DNA of 17,460 nucleotides from an uncultured Maritalea sp. (GTDB taxonomy: Bacteria; Pseudomonadota; Alphaproteobacteria; Rhizobiales; Devosiaceae), in the NCBI GenBank assembly GCA_913055925.1, contig CAJXLH010000016.1:1-17460 (forward strand). The letters run 5' to 3'. Every line of letters begins with the position of its first letter. Within the stretch, counting starts at the first letter, position 1. A model generated the notes under the pieces. That model saw nothing but the letters and a program-made list of their open reading frames with translations. It made no database searches and was not told the DNA's origin. The translations under genes were made by a program, and so were the position numbers. This document shows positions 6,686 through 14,482 of this stretch, one piece after another.

Positions 6686-8188
6686 TTACCGTCCGCCGCG
6701 ATAGTTCGGGCTTTCGCGCGTGATCGACACGTCATGCACATGGCTTTCGCTCAAAGCCGCGCCAGAGATTTTTACGAATGTTGAGTTCGCCGTAAAGTCC
6801 CTAAGGTTTGCCGCTCCTGTGTAACCCATCGATGCGCGCAAGCCGCCCGCCAATTGGTGCAATACAGCTCCCGCAGGGCCTTTGTAAGGAACTTGGCCTT
6901 CAATGCCTTCTGGCACCAACTTCATGGAGTCGTTCACGTCTTGCTGGAAGTAGCGGTCAGCTGAACCGCGCGCCATGGCGCCGACAGATCCCATGCCGCG
7001 GTATGACTTATATGAACGACCTTGGTAGAGGTAAACTTCGCCCGGGCTTTCGTCGGTACCTGCAAGTAGCGAGCCGACCATTGCGCAATTTGCGCCGCCT
7101 GCCAATGCTTTAGCCAAATCGCCTGAGAATTTGATTCCGCCGTCAGCAATAATTGGCGTGCCGGTTTTGGCCGCTTCTTCAGCGCAGCCCATAACGGCTG
7201 CAAGCTGCGGCACGCCCACACCTGCGATAATACGCGTTGTACAAATAGAGCCCGGTCCAATACCAACCTTAACGGCATCTGCGCCCGCATCGATGAGCGC
7301 TTTTGTGGCTTCTGCTGTCGCAACGTTGCCTGCAACGATACGAACTTTTGAGTTCTCTTTCTTAAGGCGAGACACAACTTTCGCTACCTCAACATTGTGG
7401 CCGTGCGCCGTGTCAATCACGAGAAGATCAACTTCCGCATCGATCAAGCGAAGGCTGCGCTCATAGCCTTTGTCACCAACCGTAGATGCAGCGGCAACGC
7501 GAAGTCGGCCCTTGCTGTCTTTAATCGCATCAGGGTGAAGCTGAGCTTTTTCAATGTCTTTTACGGTGATCAAGCCAACACAATTGTAGGCGTCATCGAC
7601 CACAAGAAGCTTTTCAATGCGGTTGGCGTGCAACAGACGTTTTGCTTCGTCTTGTGAAACGCCATCTTTCACGGTGACCAAATTTTCTTTGGTCATCAAT
7701 TCCGCGATTGGCTGATCAGGGTTTGATGCGAAACGTACGTCGCGGTGGGTCAAAATGCCGATCAGCTTGCCGATGACACGTCCACCACGGTCGCCATTTT
7801 CCACAACAGGAATGCCAGAAATATTGCGGCTTTCCATAAGTTGAAGCGCGTCCGACAAAGTTGCTTTTGGCCCGATTGTAATTGGGTTCACAACCATGCC
7901 GCTTTCAAAGTGCTTTACCTGCTTTACCTGTTCGGCTTGCTCATCTGGCGTTAGGTTACGGTGGATTACGCCCATGCCGCCCGCTTGTGCCAAGGCAATC
8001 GCCATTTTGGCTTCTGTCACGGTGTCCATTGCAGAGGAAAGGATTGGCAAATTGAGGGCAATGTCCTTCGTCACATGGGTGCGAATGTCAACATCCGCAG
8101 GCATTACGCTTGATTCAGCAGGCTGCAACAAAACGTCGTCAAACGTCAGCGCGAGATCACCGGTTGCTGTAGAAATGATTTTTGCCAC
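6686..8188 (-). CDS. guaB: inosine-5'-monophosphate dehydrogenase
   Basis: A 500-residue enzyme that oxidises IMP to XMP with NAD, the committed step of GMP synthesis. Visible are the ALTFDDVLLQP opening of the barrel, two CBS domains inserted between about residues 95 and 215, the catalytic loop GPGSICTTR with the nucleophilic cysteine near residue 316, DGGIKFSGD, and the GMGSVGAMARGS and flap region. I chose the GTG at 8188 (MAKIISTATGD), because GGAGGG lies nine bases upstream and the length matches the family. A reading from 8257 would add 23 residues unlike any IMPDH N-terminus. It leads a minus-strand operon with the MAPEG and RsmB/NOP genes. Divergent from the MFS pump. Confidence 0.97.
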   Translation of the reverse strand: MAKIISTATGDLALTFDDVLLQPAESSVMPADVDIRTHVTKDIALNLPILSSAMDTVTEAKMAIALAQAGGMGVIHRNLTPDEQAEQVKQVKHFESGMVVNPITIGPKATLSDALQLMESRNISGIPVVENGDRGGRVIGKLIGILTHRDVRFASNPDQPIAELMTKENLVTVKDGVSQDEAKRLLHANRIEKLLVVDDAYNCVGLITVKDIEKAQLHPDAIKDSKGRLRVAAASTVGDKGYERSLRLIDAEVDLLVIDTAHGHNVEVAKVVSRLKKENSKVRIVAGNVATAEATKALIDAGADAVKVGIGPGSICTTRIIAGVGVPQLAAVMGCAEEAAKTGTPIIADGGIKFSGDLAKALAGGANCAMVGSLLAGTDESPGEVYLYQGRSYKSYRGMGSVGAMARGSADRYFQQDVNDSMKLVPEGIEGQVPYKGPAGAVLHQLAGGLRASMGYTGAANLRDFTANSTFVKISGAALSESHVHDVSITRESPNYRGGR

Positions 8189-8331
8189 GGGCGTGACCCT
8201 CCGTAAAAACACGAATGAATGGGTATTAGCGAGTCTGGTGGAGAGGTTCGCCACCATTTCTCTGGTTGGCGAGGGTCATTAACATGGTGCTAACCTTTTG
8301 CCTAGAGCCCGATGTCACTATTTTAGATGAA

Positions 8332-8346
8332 AATTGTATGACAATT
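8332..8346. promoter_or_regulatory. 15-base palindrome between guaB and the MFS gene
   Basis: AATTGT and its exact complement ACAATT flank the three bases ATG. It lies 59 bases before the MFS start and 143 bases before the guaB start, and touches the putative MFS -35 box (8345-8350). It could be a regulator binding site for the pump. No regulator gene is adjacent, so this is inference. Confidence 0.3.
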
Positions 8347-8373
8347 GCATCGCGGTAAAGGGCGTGCGACAAT
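8345..8373 (+). promoter_or_regulatory. putative promoter of the MFS gene
   Basis: TTGCAT (8345-8350) and GACAAT (8368-8373) are spaced by 17 bases, moderate matches to -35 and -10 boxes. Transcription would begin near 8380, about 26 bases before the ATG at 8406, which has AGGA as ribosome binding site. Confidence 0.3.
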
Positions 8374-8405
8374 GTTGGTCCAACCACTGAGTCTTTAGGA
8401 TCGAT

Positions 8406-9803
8406 ATGTCCAACCGAATAACACCGCTCATTCTGGCGGTGGCTTTGTTTATGGAGCTAATGGATGTGACGGTGATTTCCACCGCACTGCCGGCAATTGC
8501 TCAAGATATTGGCACTGATCCAATTTCTCTAAAACTCGCCCTCGCCTCTTATCTAGTAGCGCTTGCGATTTTCATTCCGATCAGCGGTTGGATGGCTGAT
8601 CGTTATGGCGCGCGCAATGTTTTTCGCGGCGCAATTGCTGTTTTCATGCTCGGCTCGATTGCCTGCGCCTTTGCTGATTCCCTATTTTCGTTTGTAGTTG
8701 CCCGATTCTTGCAAGGCATGGGCGGCTCAATGATGACGCCGCTCTCTCGGTTGATCCTTATTCGCACAACTCCCAAGAAGGACCTAGTGAACGCCTGGGC
8801 GTGGCTAACCATGCCTGCTTTGTTCGGACCTTTAGCGGGGCCGCCCGTGGGTGGTTTTTTGACCACTTACTTTTCTTGGCATTGGATTTTTTACATCAAT
8901 ATTCCGATCGGACTTGCGGGCATATTGCTGGCTACGAAATATCTTGGCGGCACCGGCTATCGCGAAAAGCGCAGCCTAGATGTGGTCGGCTTCATCTTGT
9001 CCGGACTTTCATTTTCGGGGTTGATTTTCGGTCTTTCCGTCATCAGCCTTCCAGCGCTGCCACCAATTGTTGGCATTGCGACAACGCTGGCCGGTTTGGC
9101 ATGTGGCGTCGCCTATCTTTGGCACTATCGGCATGTCGAGCGGCCAATTCTCGACCTCAAAGTATTCGAGGAACCGATTTTCCGAACTTCGATTGCTTCT
9201 GGCTTCATCTATCGTATCGCCGGCGGTGCGGTGCCGTTTCTGTTCCCGCTGATGTTGCAGGTCGGCTTCGGCTACTCGCCGTTTGAATCTGGCATGATTT
9301 CCTTCATCGGTGCAGGCGGTGCGATTTTGATGAAGTTCTGCCTAAAACCGGCGCTTGCCGCTGTTGGCTTCAAGGCGCTTTTGATCGTTGGGATCATTGT
9401 CCCGGGTGTGCTCACGGTTACCCACGGCTTTTTCACTGCGCAAACCCCGATCTGGATCATTATGTCGATCCTGTTGTTCATGGGATTCTTCCGCTCGATG
9501 TTCTACACATCGCTGAACACCCTCACCTATACGCAAACACCCGACGAGCAATCAGGCTCAGCCACCGTAATTAGTTCTGTGTCCATTCAGCTTGCTTTTG
9601 CGCTGGGCGTCGCATTCGCGGCGTTGCTGCTAGAGGTTGTGGCGCTAATCCGAAATGTTGAAGTTGGCGTTGCCGAAATGCAATTCGTCTTCTTCGTCCT
9701 TGCGGCCATCACCATTGTAGCGATTTTCCCGATTTTGGGGCTTTCAAAACAAGTGGGCGACGATGTTTCGGGTCATAAAGCCAAGGGCGTAGACGCCGTT
9801 TAG
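8406..9803 (+). CDS. MFS transporter, DHA2 (EmrB/QacA) type
   Basis: A 465-residue inner-membrane protein with about 13-14 hydrophobic helices, the DHA2 class of proton-coupled drug exporters. ELMDVTVISTALPAI in the first helix is the DHA2 signature (motif D1), GWMADRYGARNVF (61-73) is motif A, and GPLAGPPVGGFL (141-152) with SWHWIFYINIPIG is the antiporter motif C region. The length is close to that of single-gene pumps such as MdtD; no membrane fusion protein gene is next to it, so it may work alone. The ATG at 8406 is preceded by AGGA at seven bases. The last codons overlap the rlmE stop on the other strand by four bases. The substrate cannot be inferred. Confidence 0.92.
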   Translation: MSNRITPLILAVALFMELMDVTVISTALPAIAQDIGTDPISLKLALASYLVALAIFIPISGWMADRYGARNVFRGAIAVFMLGSIACAFADSLFSFVVARFLQGMGGSMMTPLSRLILIRTTPKKDLVNAWAWLTMPALFGPLAGPPVGGFLTTYFSWHWIFYINIPIGLAGILLATKYLGGTGYREKRSLDVVGFILSGLSFSGLIFGLSVISLPALPPIVGIATTLAGLACGVAYLWHYRHVERPILDLKVFEEPIFRTSIASGFIYRIAGGAVPFLFPLMLQVGFGYSPFESGMISFIGAGGAILMKFCLKPALAAVGFKALLIVGIIVPGVLTVTHGFFTAQTPIWIIMSILLFMGFFRSMFYTSLNTLTYTQTPDEQSGSATVISSVSIQLAFALGVAFAALLLEVVALIRNVEVGVAEMQFVFFVLAAITIVAIFPILGLSKQVGDDVSGHKAKGVDAV

Positions 9804-10621
9804 GCGTTGCCCTTGAACCCTTTTGCGATCAGGTACGTTTCAGCAGAATCTTGTCGAGATGCTGGCGGCTTTGCATGGAACGTTGATTTGAAGTGTTTCT
9901 TCAGCACAGACAGCAGTTCATGCTCTGTGCCTCCTTGGAAAACCTTAGCGACAAAAATACCGTTCGGATTGAGAATCTGGATGGCAAAGTCAGCGGCTAA
10001 TTCAACAAGCGCTATGATACGGATGTGGTCGGTGGCACGGTGCCCAGTGGTCGGCGCCGCCATGTCTGATAGCACCAAATCCACTTTCTTGCCGCCCAAC
10101 GCTTCGATCAAAGCGTCTGGCGCATCATCGTCGTTGAAGTCTTTTTGCAAAAAGATCACGCCTGGGATTTCAGCCATCTCCAAATAATCGATACCGACCA
10201 CTTTCGGGTCTTCAACGTCAGTGCCAAGAATTTCCGTGCACACCTCACACCAACCGCCCGGTGCGCAACCGAGGTCGACAACCCGCATTCCGGGTTTCAA
10301 AAGATTGTGTTTCTCGTTTAGCTCAATCAACTTGTATGCTGCGCGCGAACGTCTGCCCTCATGTTTGGCTTTGCGCACATATGGGTCATTAAGCTGACGT
10401 TTTAACCAGTTTGTCGAAGATGTGGAGCGCCCTTTGGCCGTCCGCACACGTTCATTGAGGTTACGCGCATCGGTTGATTTCTTACGCGAAGGTTTCTTCT
10501 GCTCTTGCGTCTGTGCGCGTTGCTTCGCGATCTTTTTCTGCGCTTCTTTGTTGGCGCGTGCTTTTTTCAAGCCGCCCGTTTTTGACCCCAACCGTTTGGT
10601 GCCTTTGACTTTGCCTTTCAT
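9800..10621 (-). CDS. rlmE: 23S rRNA (uridine-2'-O) methyltransferase RlmE, FtsJ/RrmJ family
   Basis: The catalytic domain methylates the 2'-O of U2552 in the A loop of 23S rRNA in E. coli. It shows the SAM-binding DLGCAPGGW loop and a full K-D-K-E tetrad: Lys in SRAAYKL, Asp in LSDMAAP, Lys in FVAKVFQG and Glu in SAETYLIAKGF. I chose the ATG at 10621, giving 273 residues, because AGGAG ends six bases before it; the ATG two codons earlier directly abuts that site. About 65 N-terminal residues are very rich in Lys and Arg, longer than the 10-40 residues usual in alphaproteobacteria. It begins nine bases after the phosphatase stop codon and is co-transcribed with it. Confidence 0.95.
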   Translation of the reverse strand: MKGKVKGTKRLGSKTGGLKKARANKEAQKKIAKQRAQTQEQKKPSRKKSTDARNLNERVRTAKGRSTSSTNWLKRQLNDPYVRKAKHEGRRSRAAYKLIELNEKHNLLKPGMRVVDLGCAPGGWCEVCTEILGTDVEDPKVVGIDYLEMAEIPGVIFLQKDFNDDDAPDALIEALGGKKVDLVLSDMAAPTTGHRATDHIRIIALVELAADFAIQILNPNGIFVAKVFQGGTEHELLSVLKKHFKSTFHAKPPASRQDSAETYLIAKGFKGNA

Positions 10622-10630
10622 CGACATCTC

Positions 10631-11848
10631 CTATTCGGTTGCAGGTTTTGGTTTGTTGCGACGACGGCGCCGTTTCGATGGCGGTGGGCGTGACCATACG
10701 CGATCTTGCGACATCAGCGAAATTAGAATGCCCTCACGCAGCCCTCGATCTGCAACGCGCACGCGTTCGCACGGCCATTCGCGGCGAATGGCTTCAAAAA
10801 TGGCGCAGCCGGGCAACACGAGATCGGCTCGCTCTTTGCCAATACAGGCATTCGCGCGGCGCTTCTCGTAGTCCATATTGATCAAGACCCGCATTGTGTC
10901 CTGAACATGATCTGATCGCATCCACAGCCCGTCAACCTTTGAACGGTCATACCGCTCAAGCCCCAAGTGCAATCCTGCCAAGGTGGTCACGGTGCCGGAC
11001 GTGCCAACAAGATGCATCGGGTTTTCTTCAAGGCTGCGCTTCAGCTTTTCCCGACCACGAAACTTTTTGAGATGCGTCGCGACGTATGCGACCATTTCTT
11101 CAAAGCTTTCTGGCGTCACATTGATACCATCAAACTTTTCAGCAATGGAAACAACGCCAACTGGCAGCGACTGCCAAGACCGAATAGAGGCCGCCATTTT
11201 TCCCGGGCTTTTGGGTCGTCCACCGCGGAAATCGAGCCATGCCAGCTCCGAAGACCCGCCACCAATATCAAAAATGATTGCGCCAGAAACATTGGGTTCC
11301 ACCAGGTCAGCACAGCCCGTGACCGCAAGTTGCGCTTCGGTTTGCCGGTCGACAACTTCAAGTTCAATACCAACTTCGCTTTGAATTCGCGCCAGAAAGC
11401 CATCGGCATTCTCGGCAGCGCGGCACGCCTCGGTCGCTATCAAGCGAAAACTAGCGACATTTTGATTTTCGAGTTTAACCTTGCACGCTTGTAGTGCCTC
11501 GATGGTTCTGTCCATTGCGTCGCTTGAAAGACGACCCGTCTGCGACAAGCCCTCGCCTAACCGGACAATGCGCGAAAACCCATCGATGACTTTAAAGCCT
11601 GATGCAGTTGGCCGCGCCAGCAACAATCGACAATTGTTTGTGCCAAGATCTAGGGCGCCGTAAATTGGCGCGCTTGCAACGCGGCCATTTTGGCGGTGTG
11701 AAGGCGGTTTCCCGCCTTTGCGTGCCCGCCTGCTGTGCCCAATTCGATCGCTCTGGGGCTTCGAATTTTGGCTATGGTTGCGCGGACCACCTTTGTCGGG
11801 CGGCGGTGCAACGGCTTTCGCAGGACCGGGCCGATTCTCATCGACCAC
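10631..11848 (-). CDS. Ppx/GppA-family phosphatase (exopolyphosphatase or pppGpp phosphohydrolase)
   Basis: A 405-residue member of the ASKHA phosphatase family that cleaves polyphosphate or pppGpp. The two phosphate loops DLGTNNCRLLL (67-77) and DIGGGSSE (194-201), GTSGT (282-286), RADLVLPG (340-347) and DRGLREG (367-373) are all present. The C-terminal HD-like domain of the long E. coli enzymes is absent, as in the short form common in alphaproteobacteria. About 60 N-terminal residues are Pro/Lys/Arg/Ser-rich and look disordered, and the tail contains five consecutive arginines. The GTG at 11848 is used as start because AGGAAG lies seven bases upstream. It precedes rlmE in an operon. Sequence alone does not separate Ppx from GppA activity. 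Confidence 0.9.
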   Translation of the reverse strand: MVDENRPGPAKAVAPPPDKGGPRNHSQNSKPQSDRIGHSRRARKGGKPPSHRQNGRVASAPIYGALDLGTNNCRLLLARPTASGFKVIDGFSRIVRLGEGLSQTGRLSSDAMDRTIEALQACKVKLENQNVASFRLIATEACRAAENADGFLARIQSEVGIELEVVDRQTEAQLAVTGCADLVEPNVSGAIIFDIGGGSSELAWLDFRGGRPKSPGKMAASIRSWQSLPVGVVSIAEKFDGINVTPESFEEMVAYVATHLKKFRGREKLKRSLEENPMHLVGTSGTVTTLAGLHLGLERYDRSKVDGLWMRSDHVQDTMRVLINMDYEKRRANACIGKERADLVLPGCAIFEAIRREWPCERVRVADRGLREGILISLMSQDRVWSRPPPSKRRRRRNKPKPATE

Positions 11849-12154
11849 TATGTTCTTCCTTTCCCTACCGCGCTCGCTTTCATGAAAAGGTGCGCTTGCA
11901 AGGATTTGTGTTTCTAAGTTGGGGTCAATGTTAGTTGAAACGGGCTATTCAATCAATTAGGTATTTATTTCGCTCTATGGCACTTGCCACCGAACCAAGC
12001 AAACCACTTAACTAAGTCTTTAGTTTAATCCTTTGTTTTTGCTCTTTATTTACCCCATTCGAAAAATCTAAAGCTGGTCACAATAAATAAAGATATTTCG
12101 TAGACGATATGCACAATCGATATATTGAGCACTATTTCACTATAGGTATTTTTG
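11849..12154. other. divergent intergenic region, AT-rich
   Basis: This 306-base gap separates the phosphatase (minus) from the GGDEF-EAL gene (plus) and has no credible gene. It holds a plausible minus-strand promoter (listed) and, at 12010-12025, a small AT hairpin (AACTAA, four-base loop, TTAGTT). Nearer the right end are A/T-rich stretches including TATATT at 12120-12125, which could be a -10 for the GGDEF-EAL gene, but I see no good -35 at the right distance. Confidence 0.6.
11928..11956 (-). promoter_or_regulatory. putative promoter of the Ppx/GppA-rlmE operon
   Basis: On the minus strand TTGATT (11956-11951) and TAACAT (11933-11928) are spaced by exactly 17 bases, each matching four of six consensus positions. 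Transcription would start near 11921, about 73 bases before the GTG at 11848. Confidence 0.4.
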
Positions 12155-14482
12155 ATGTTTGGACGCTTTCTCGCGACATTACATTCTGAGCGGCAACTGT
12201 CTGTTGGCATCCGCGCCCAACTCGTTGACGGTCTTTTCCATCCTTTCGCGTCCTTTGTTTCAGGGGTCGTAATTGGCGTAGCCATCGCGCTACTCATGTG
12301 GATGTTCACCAATGATGATGTTGTACGCGACATTAGCTATGTGCTTGCTGGCATTGCAGTAATTCGCATGATCATCGGCGTAATTTACTTGCGTCAAAAC
12401 GAGCCAGTGAATGAGAAAAATGTCAACAAATGGGAACTCGCCTTCAGCATAGGCGCCGCAGCATTTTCGCTATGCCTTGGCCTATTGACGTTCTTTGCGA
12501 TTCTGCGCATTCCAAATACCGAAGTTCATCTTATCCTTTCCATTACATGTGCGGGTTATGGCTCGATCATCGCAGCCCGCAACGCGGGTCGTCCTTGGCT
12601 CGCCCTCGCACAGCTTTATTGCGCGACTTTGCCAATGTGGGCAGCGCTAATCCTTCAGGGCCAATATTCTCAATTGGTGGGCAGTTTCGGCTGGGCTGGC
12701 ATTTTGCTTTACACGCTTGGTGTAAGCGACATCACGCTTGCGATGCGCAAAACCATTATCGACGCGTTGGAGCACAAACAACGTAATGCGGAGTTGGCCA
12801 AGTCGTTTGAAGAGCAAGCCAAACTGTTTGATGCAGCCTTGACCAACATGTCGCACGGCCTGTGCATGTTCGATCAGGACCGCAAACTTATTGTTTGGAA
12901 TGAAAAGGCTGGCGAAATCATCGGGCTTGACCAAGCGCTCTTCAAAAATGGCGCAACAATCGACGAGATTTTGCAGCCCTTCCAATCCGAAGCCCGTGAA
13001 AAAATATTGGAACAGGTGTCAGATCAGGCGAACAATCTCGCAGAAGTTGGAGACAGCTCGCAGCTTAGCGATGGCCGATTTATTGCGACCTCCGCACGCA
13101 CAATGGACGATGGCCATGTGGTGATTGTTTTCGCTGACGTGACCGAAAAAGAGCGGGCACAGGCGCGCATCAAAAACCTTGCGTGGGTCGATCAGCTGAC
13201 TGGTCTTATGAACCGTGTTTCATTGCACGAATATCTGACCAATCAGCTCGAAGCGCTCGATGATGCGTCAGAGATTGCAATCCATTATGTCGATCTTGAC
13301 CACTTCAAAAGTGTGAATGACACATTGGGGCACCCCATTGGCGACATGCTTTTGCGTCAGGTGGCTGAGCGGATCAAAGATGTTTGTCTTGATGAAGGTG
13401 AAGTTGCGCGCATGGCGGGTGACGAATTCCTCATCGTACAGAAACTCTCGCCGCAAGCCCGCACGCCGAGCGACCTCGCGCAGCAAGTGGTGGATGCGCT
13501 TCACCAGCCGTTTAACGTCAATTCGAACTTTATTCGCATCGGCGCTTCTGCAGGCATTGTTGTGGCACCAAAGGACGGCAAAGATGCCGATTTGTTGCTC
13601 AAGCGGGCGGATATGGCGCTCTATGCAGCGAAGAAATCTGGCCGCAACAAGTTTGCTTACTTTGAAGCGCAAATGGATCAGCGCATGCAGCAAATGCGCG
13701 CGATGGAACTAGATATGCGCCACGCGTTGGAAAAAGGTCAGTTCGAACTAGCCTTCCAACCAATCGTCAACGCTAGCGATCTATCGATTGCGAGTTTTGA
13801 AAGTCTGCTGCGTTGGACGCACCCGAGCAAGGGACGCATGTCACCGGCCAAGTTTATTCCGGCAGCGGAAGAAACCGGCCAAATTATGGAGATTGGTCGC
13901 TGGGTGACGCGGGAAGCGATTAAAACAGCTGCCTCTTGGCCTGTGAAAACGCAGATATCCGTGAACTTCTCAGCCGTGCAATTCCAAGATGCGCGCTTTG
14001 TCGACTATCTGCGACGCCAGCTCAAAAAGTACAAGTTCCCAGCGAGCTTGTTGGAACTCGAGATTACAGAAACTGCCTTTATTGTCGACACTGACAACAG
14101 TCTTCGTCAGCTGCAACAGCTCAAAGAACTTGGCGTGAAAATCTCGCTTGATGATTTTGGCACGGGCTATTCTTCACTCAGCCAATTGCAACAGTTTGAG
14201 TTCAACAAGATCAAAATTGACGGCAGTTTCGTCCGTGACTTGGAAACAAACTCCAGTTCTGCGGCAGTTGCCACTGCCGTTGCCGAAATTGGCCGCGCGC
14301 TTGGCGTAACTGTTGTTGCTGAATGTGTTGAGACACAACATCAGTTGGATTTCTTGAAGTCAGTGGGTGTGACTTGCGTGCAAGGATACTTCACCGGCAA
14401 GCCAATGGAAGCCAGTGCTGTTGTTGAGCTTTTGTTGTCATACGCGGGTGAGCTTGACCAACTGCAAAAAAAGTCTAGCTGA
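12155..14482 (+). CDS. membrane PAS-GGDEF-EAL protein, c-di-GMP turnover; candidate DSF-responsive partner
   Basis: A 775-residue protein. The N-terminus has about six membrane helices (between residues 33 and 195), then a short coiled segment, a PAS domain (about 222-335, with FDAALTNMSHGLCMFD), a GGDEF domain (about 340-505) and an EAL domain (about 520-765). The GGDEF signature reads AGDEF (421-425) and no RxxD inhibitory site is seen. The EAL motif reads ESL (549-551), but the catalytic set looks complete: E549, N604, E636, D666, D667, K687, E723, Q743. It may thus be mainly a phosphodiesterase, or bifunctional. The ATG at 12155 has AGGT seven bases upstream; a TTG directly before it is less likely. 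It converges on and overlaps the RpfF-like gene by eight bases, like rpfR/rpfF pairs. Confidence 0.93.
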   Translation: MFGRFLATLHSERQLSVGIRAQLVDGLFHPFASFVSGVVIGVAIALLMWMFTNDDVVRDISYVLAGIAVIRMIIGVIYLRQNEPVNEKNVNKWELAFSIGAAAFSLCLGLLTFFAILRIPNTEVHLILSITCAGYGSIIAARNAGRPWLALAQLYCATLPMWAALILQGQYSQLVGSFGWAGILLYTLGVSDITLAMRKTIIDALEHKQRNAELAKSFEEQAKLFDAALTNMSHGLCMFDQDRKLIVWNEKAGEIIGLDQALFKNGATIDEILQPFQSEAREKILEQVSDQANNLAEVGDSSQLSDGRFIATSARTMDDGHVVIVFADVTEKERAQARIKNLAWVDQLTGLMNRVSLHEYLTNQLEALDDASEIAIHYVDLDHFKSVNDTLGHPIGDMLLRQVAERIKDVCLDEGEVARMAGDEFLIVQKLSPQARTPSDLAQQVVDALHQPFNVNSNFIRIGASAGIVVAPKDGKDADLLLKRADMALYAAKKSGRNKFAYFEAQMDQRMQQMRAMELDMRHALEKGQFELAFQPIVNASDLSIASFESLLRWTHPSKGRMSPAKFIPAAEETGQIMEIGRWVTREAIKTAASWPVKTQISVNFSAVQFQDARFVDYLRRQLKKYKFPASLLELEITETAFIVDTDNSLRQLQQLKELGVKISLDDFGTGYSSLSQLQQFEFNKIKIDGSFVRDLETNSSSAAVATAVAEIGRALGVTVVAECVETQHQLDFLKSVGVTCVQGYFTGKPMEASAVVELLLSYAGELDQLQKKSS

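Noticed and set aside
8189..8257. Longer N-terminus for guaB
   Set aside because: The extra 23 residues do not look like any IMPDH, and the GTG at 8188 has a strong GGAGGG site.
12010..12025. AACTAA/TTAGTT hairpin followed by T-rich sequence as a terminator
   Set aside because: The stem is six pairs, mostly A-T, has no GC core, and lies between divergent genes where no transcript needs to end.
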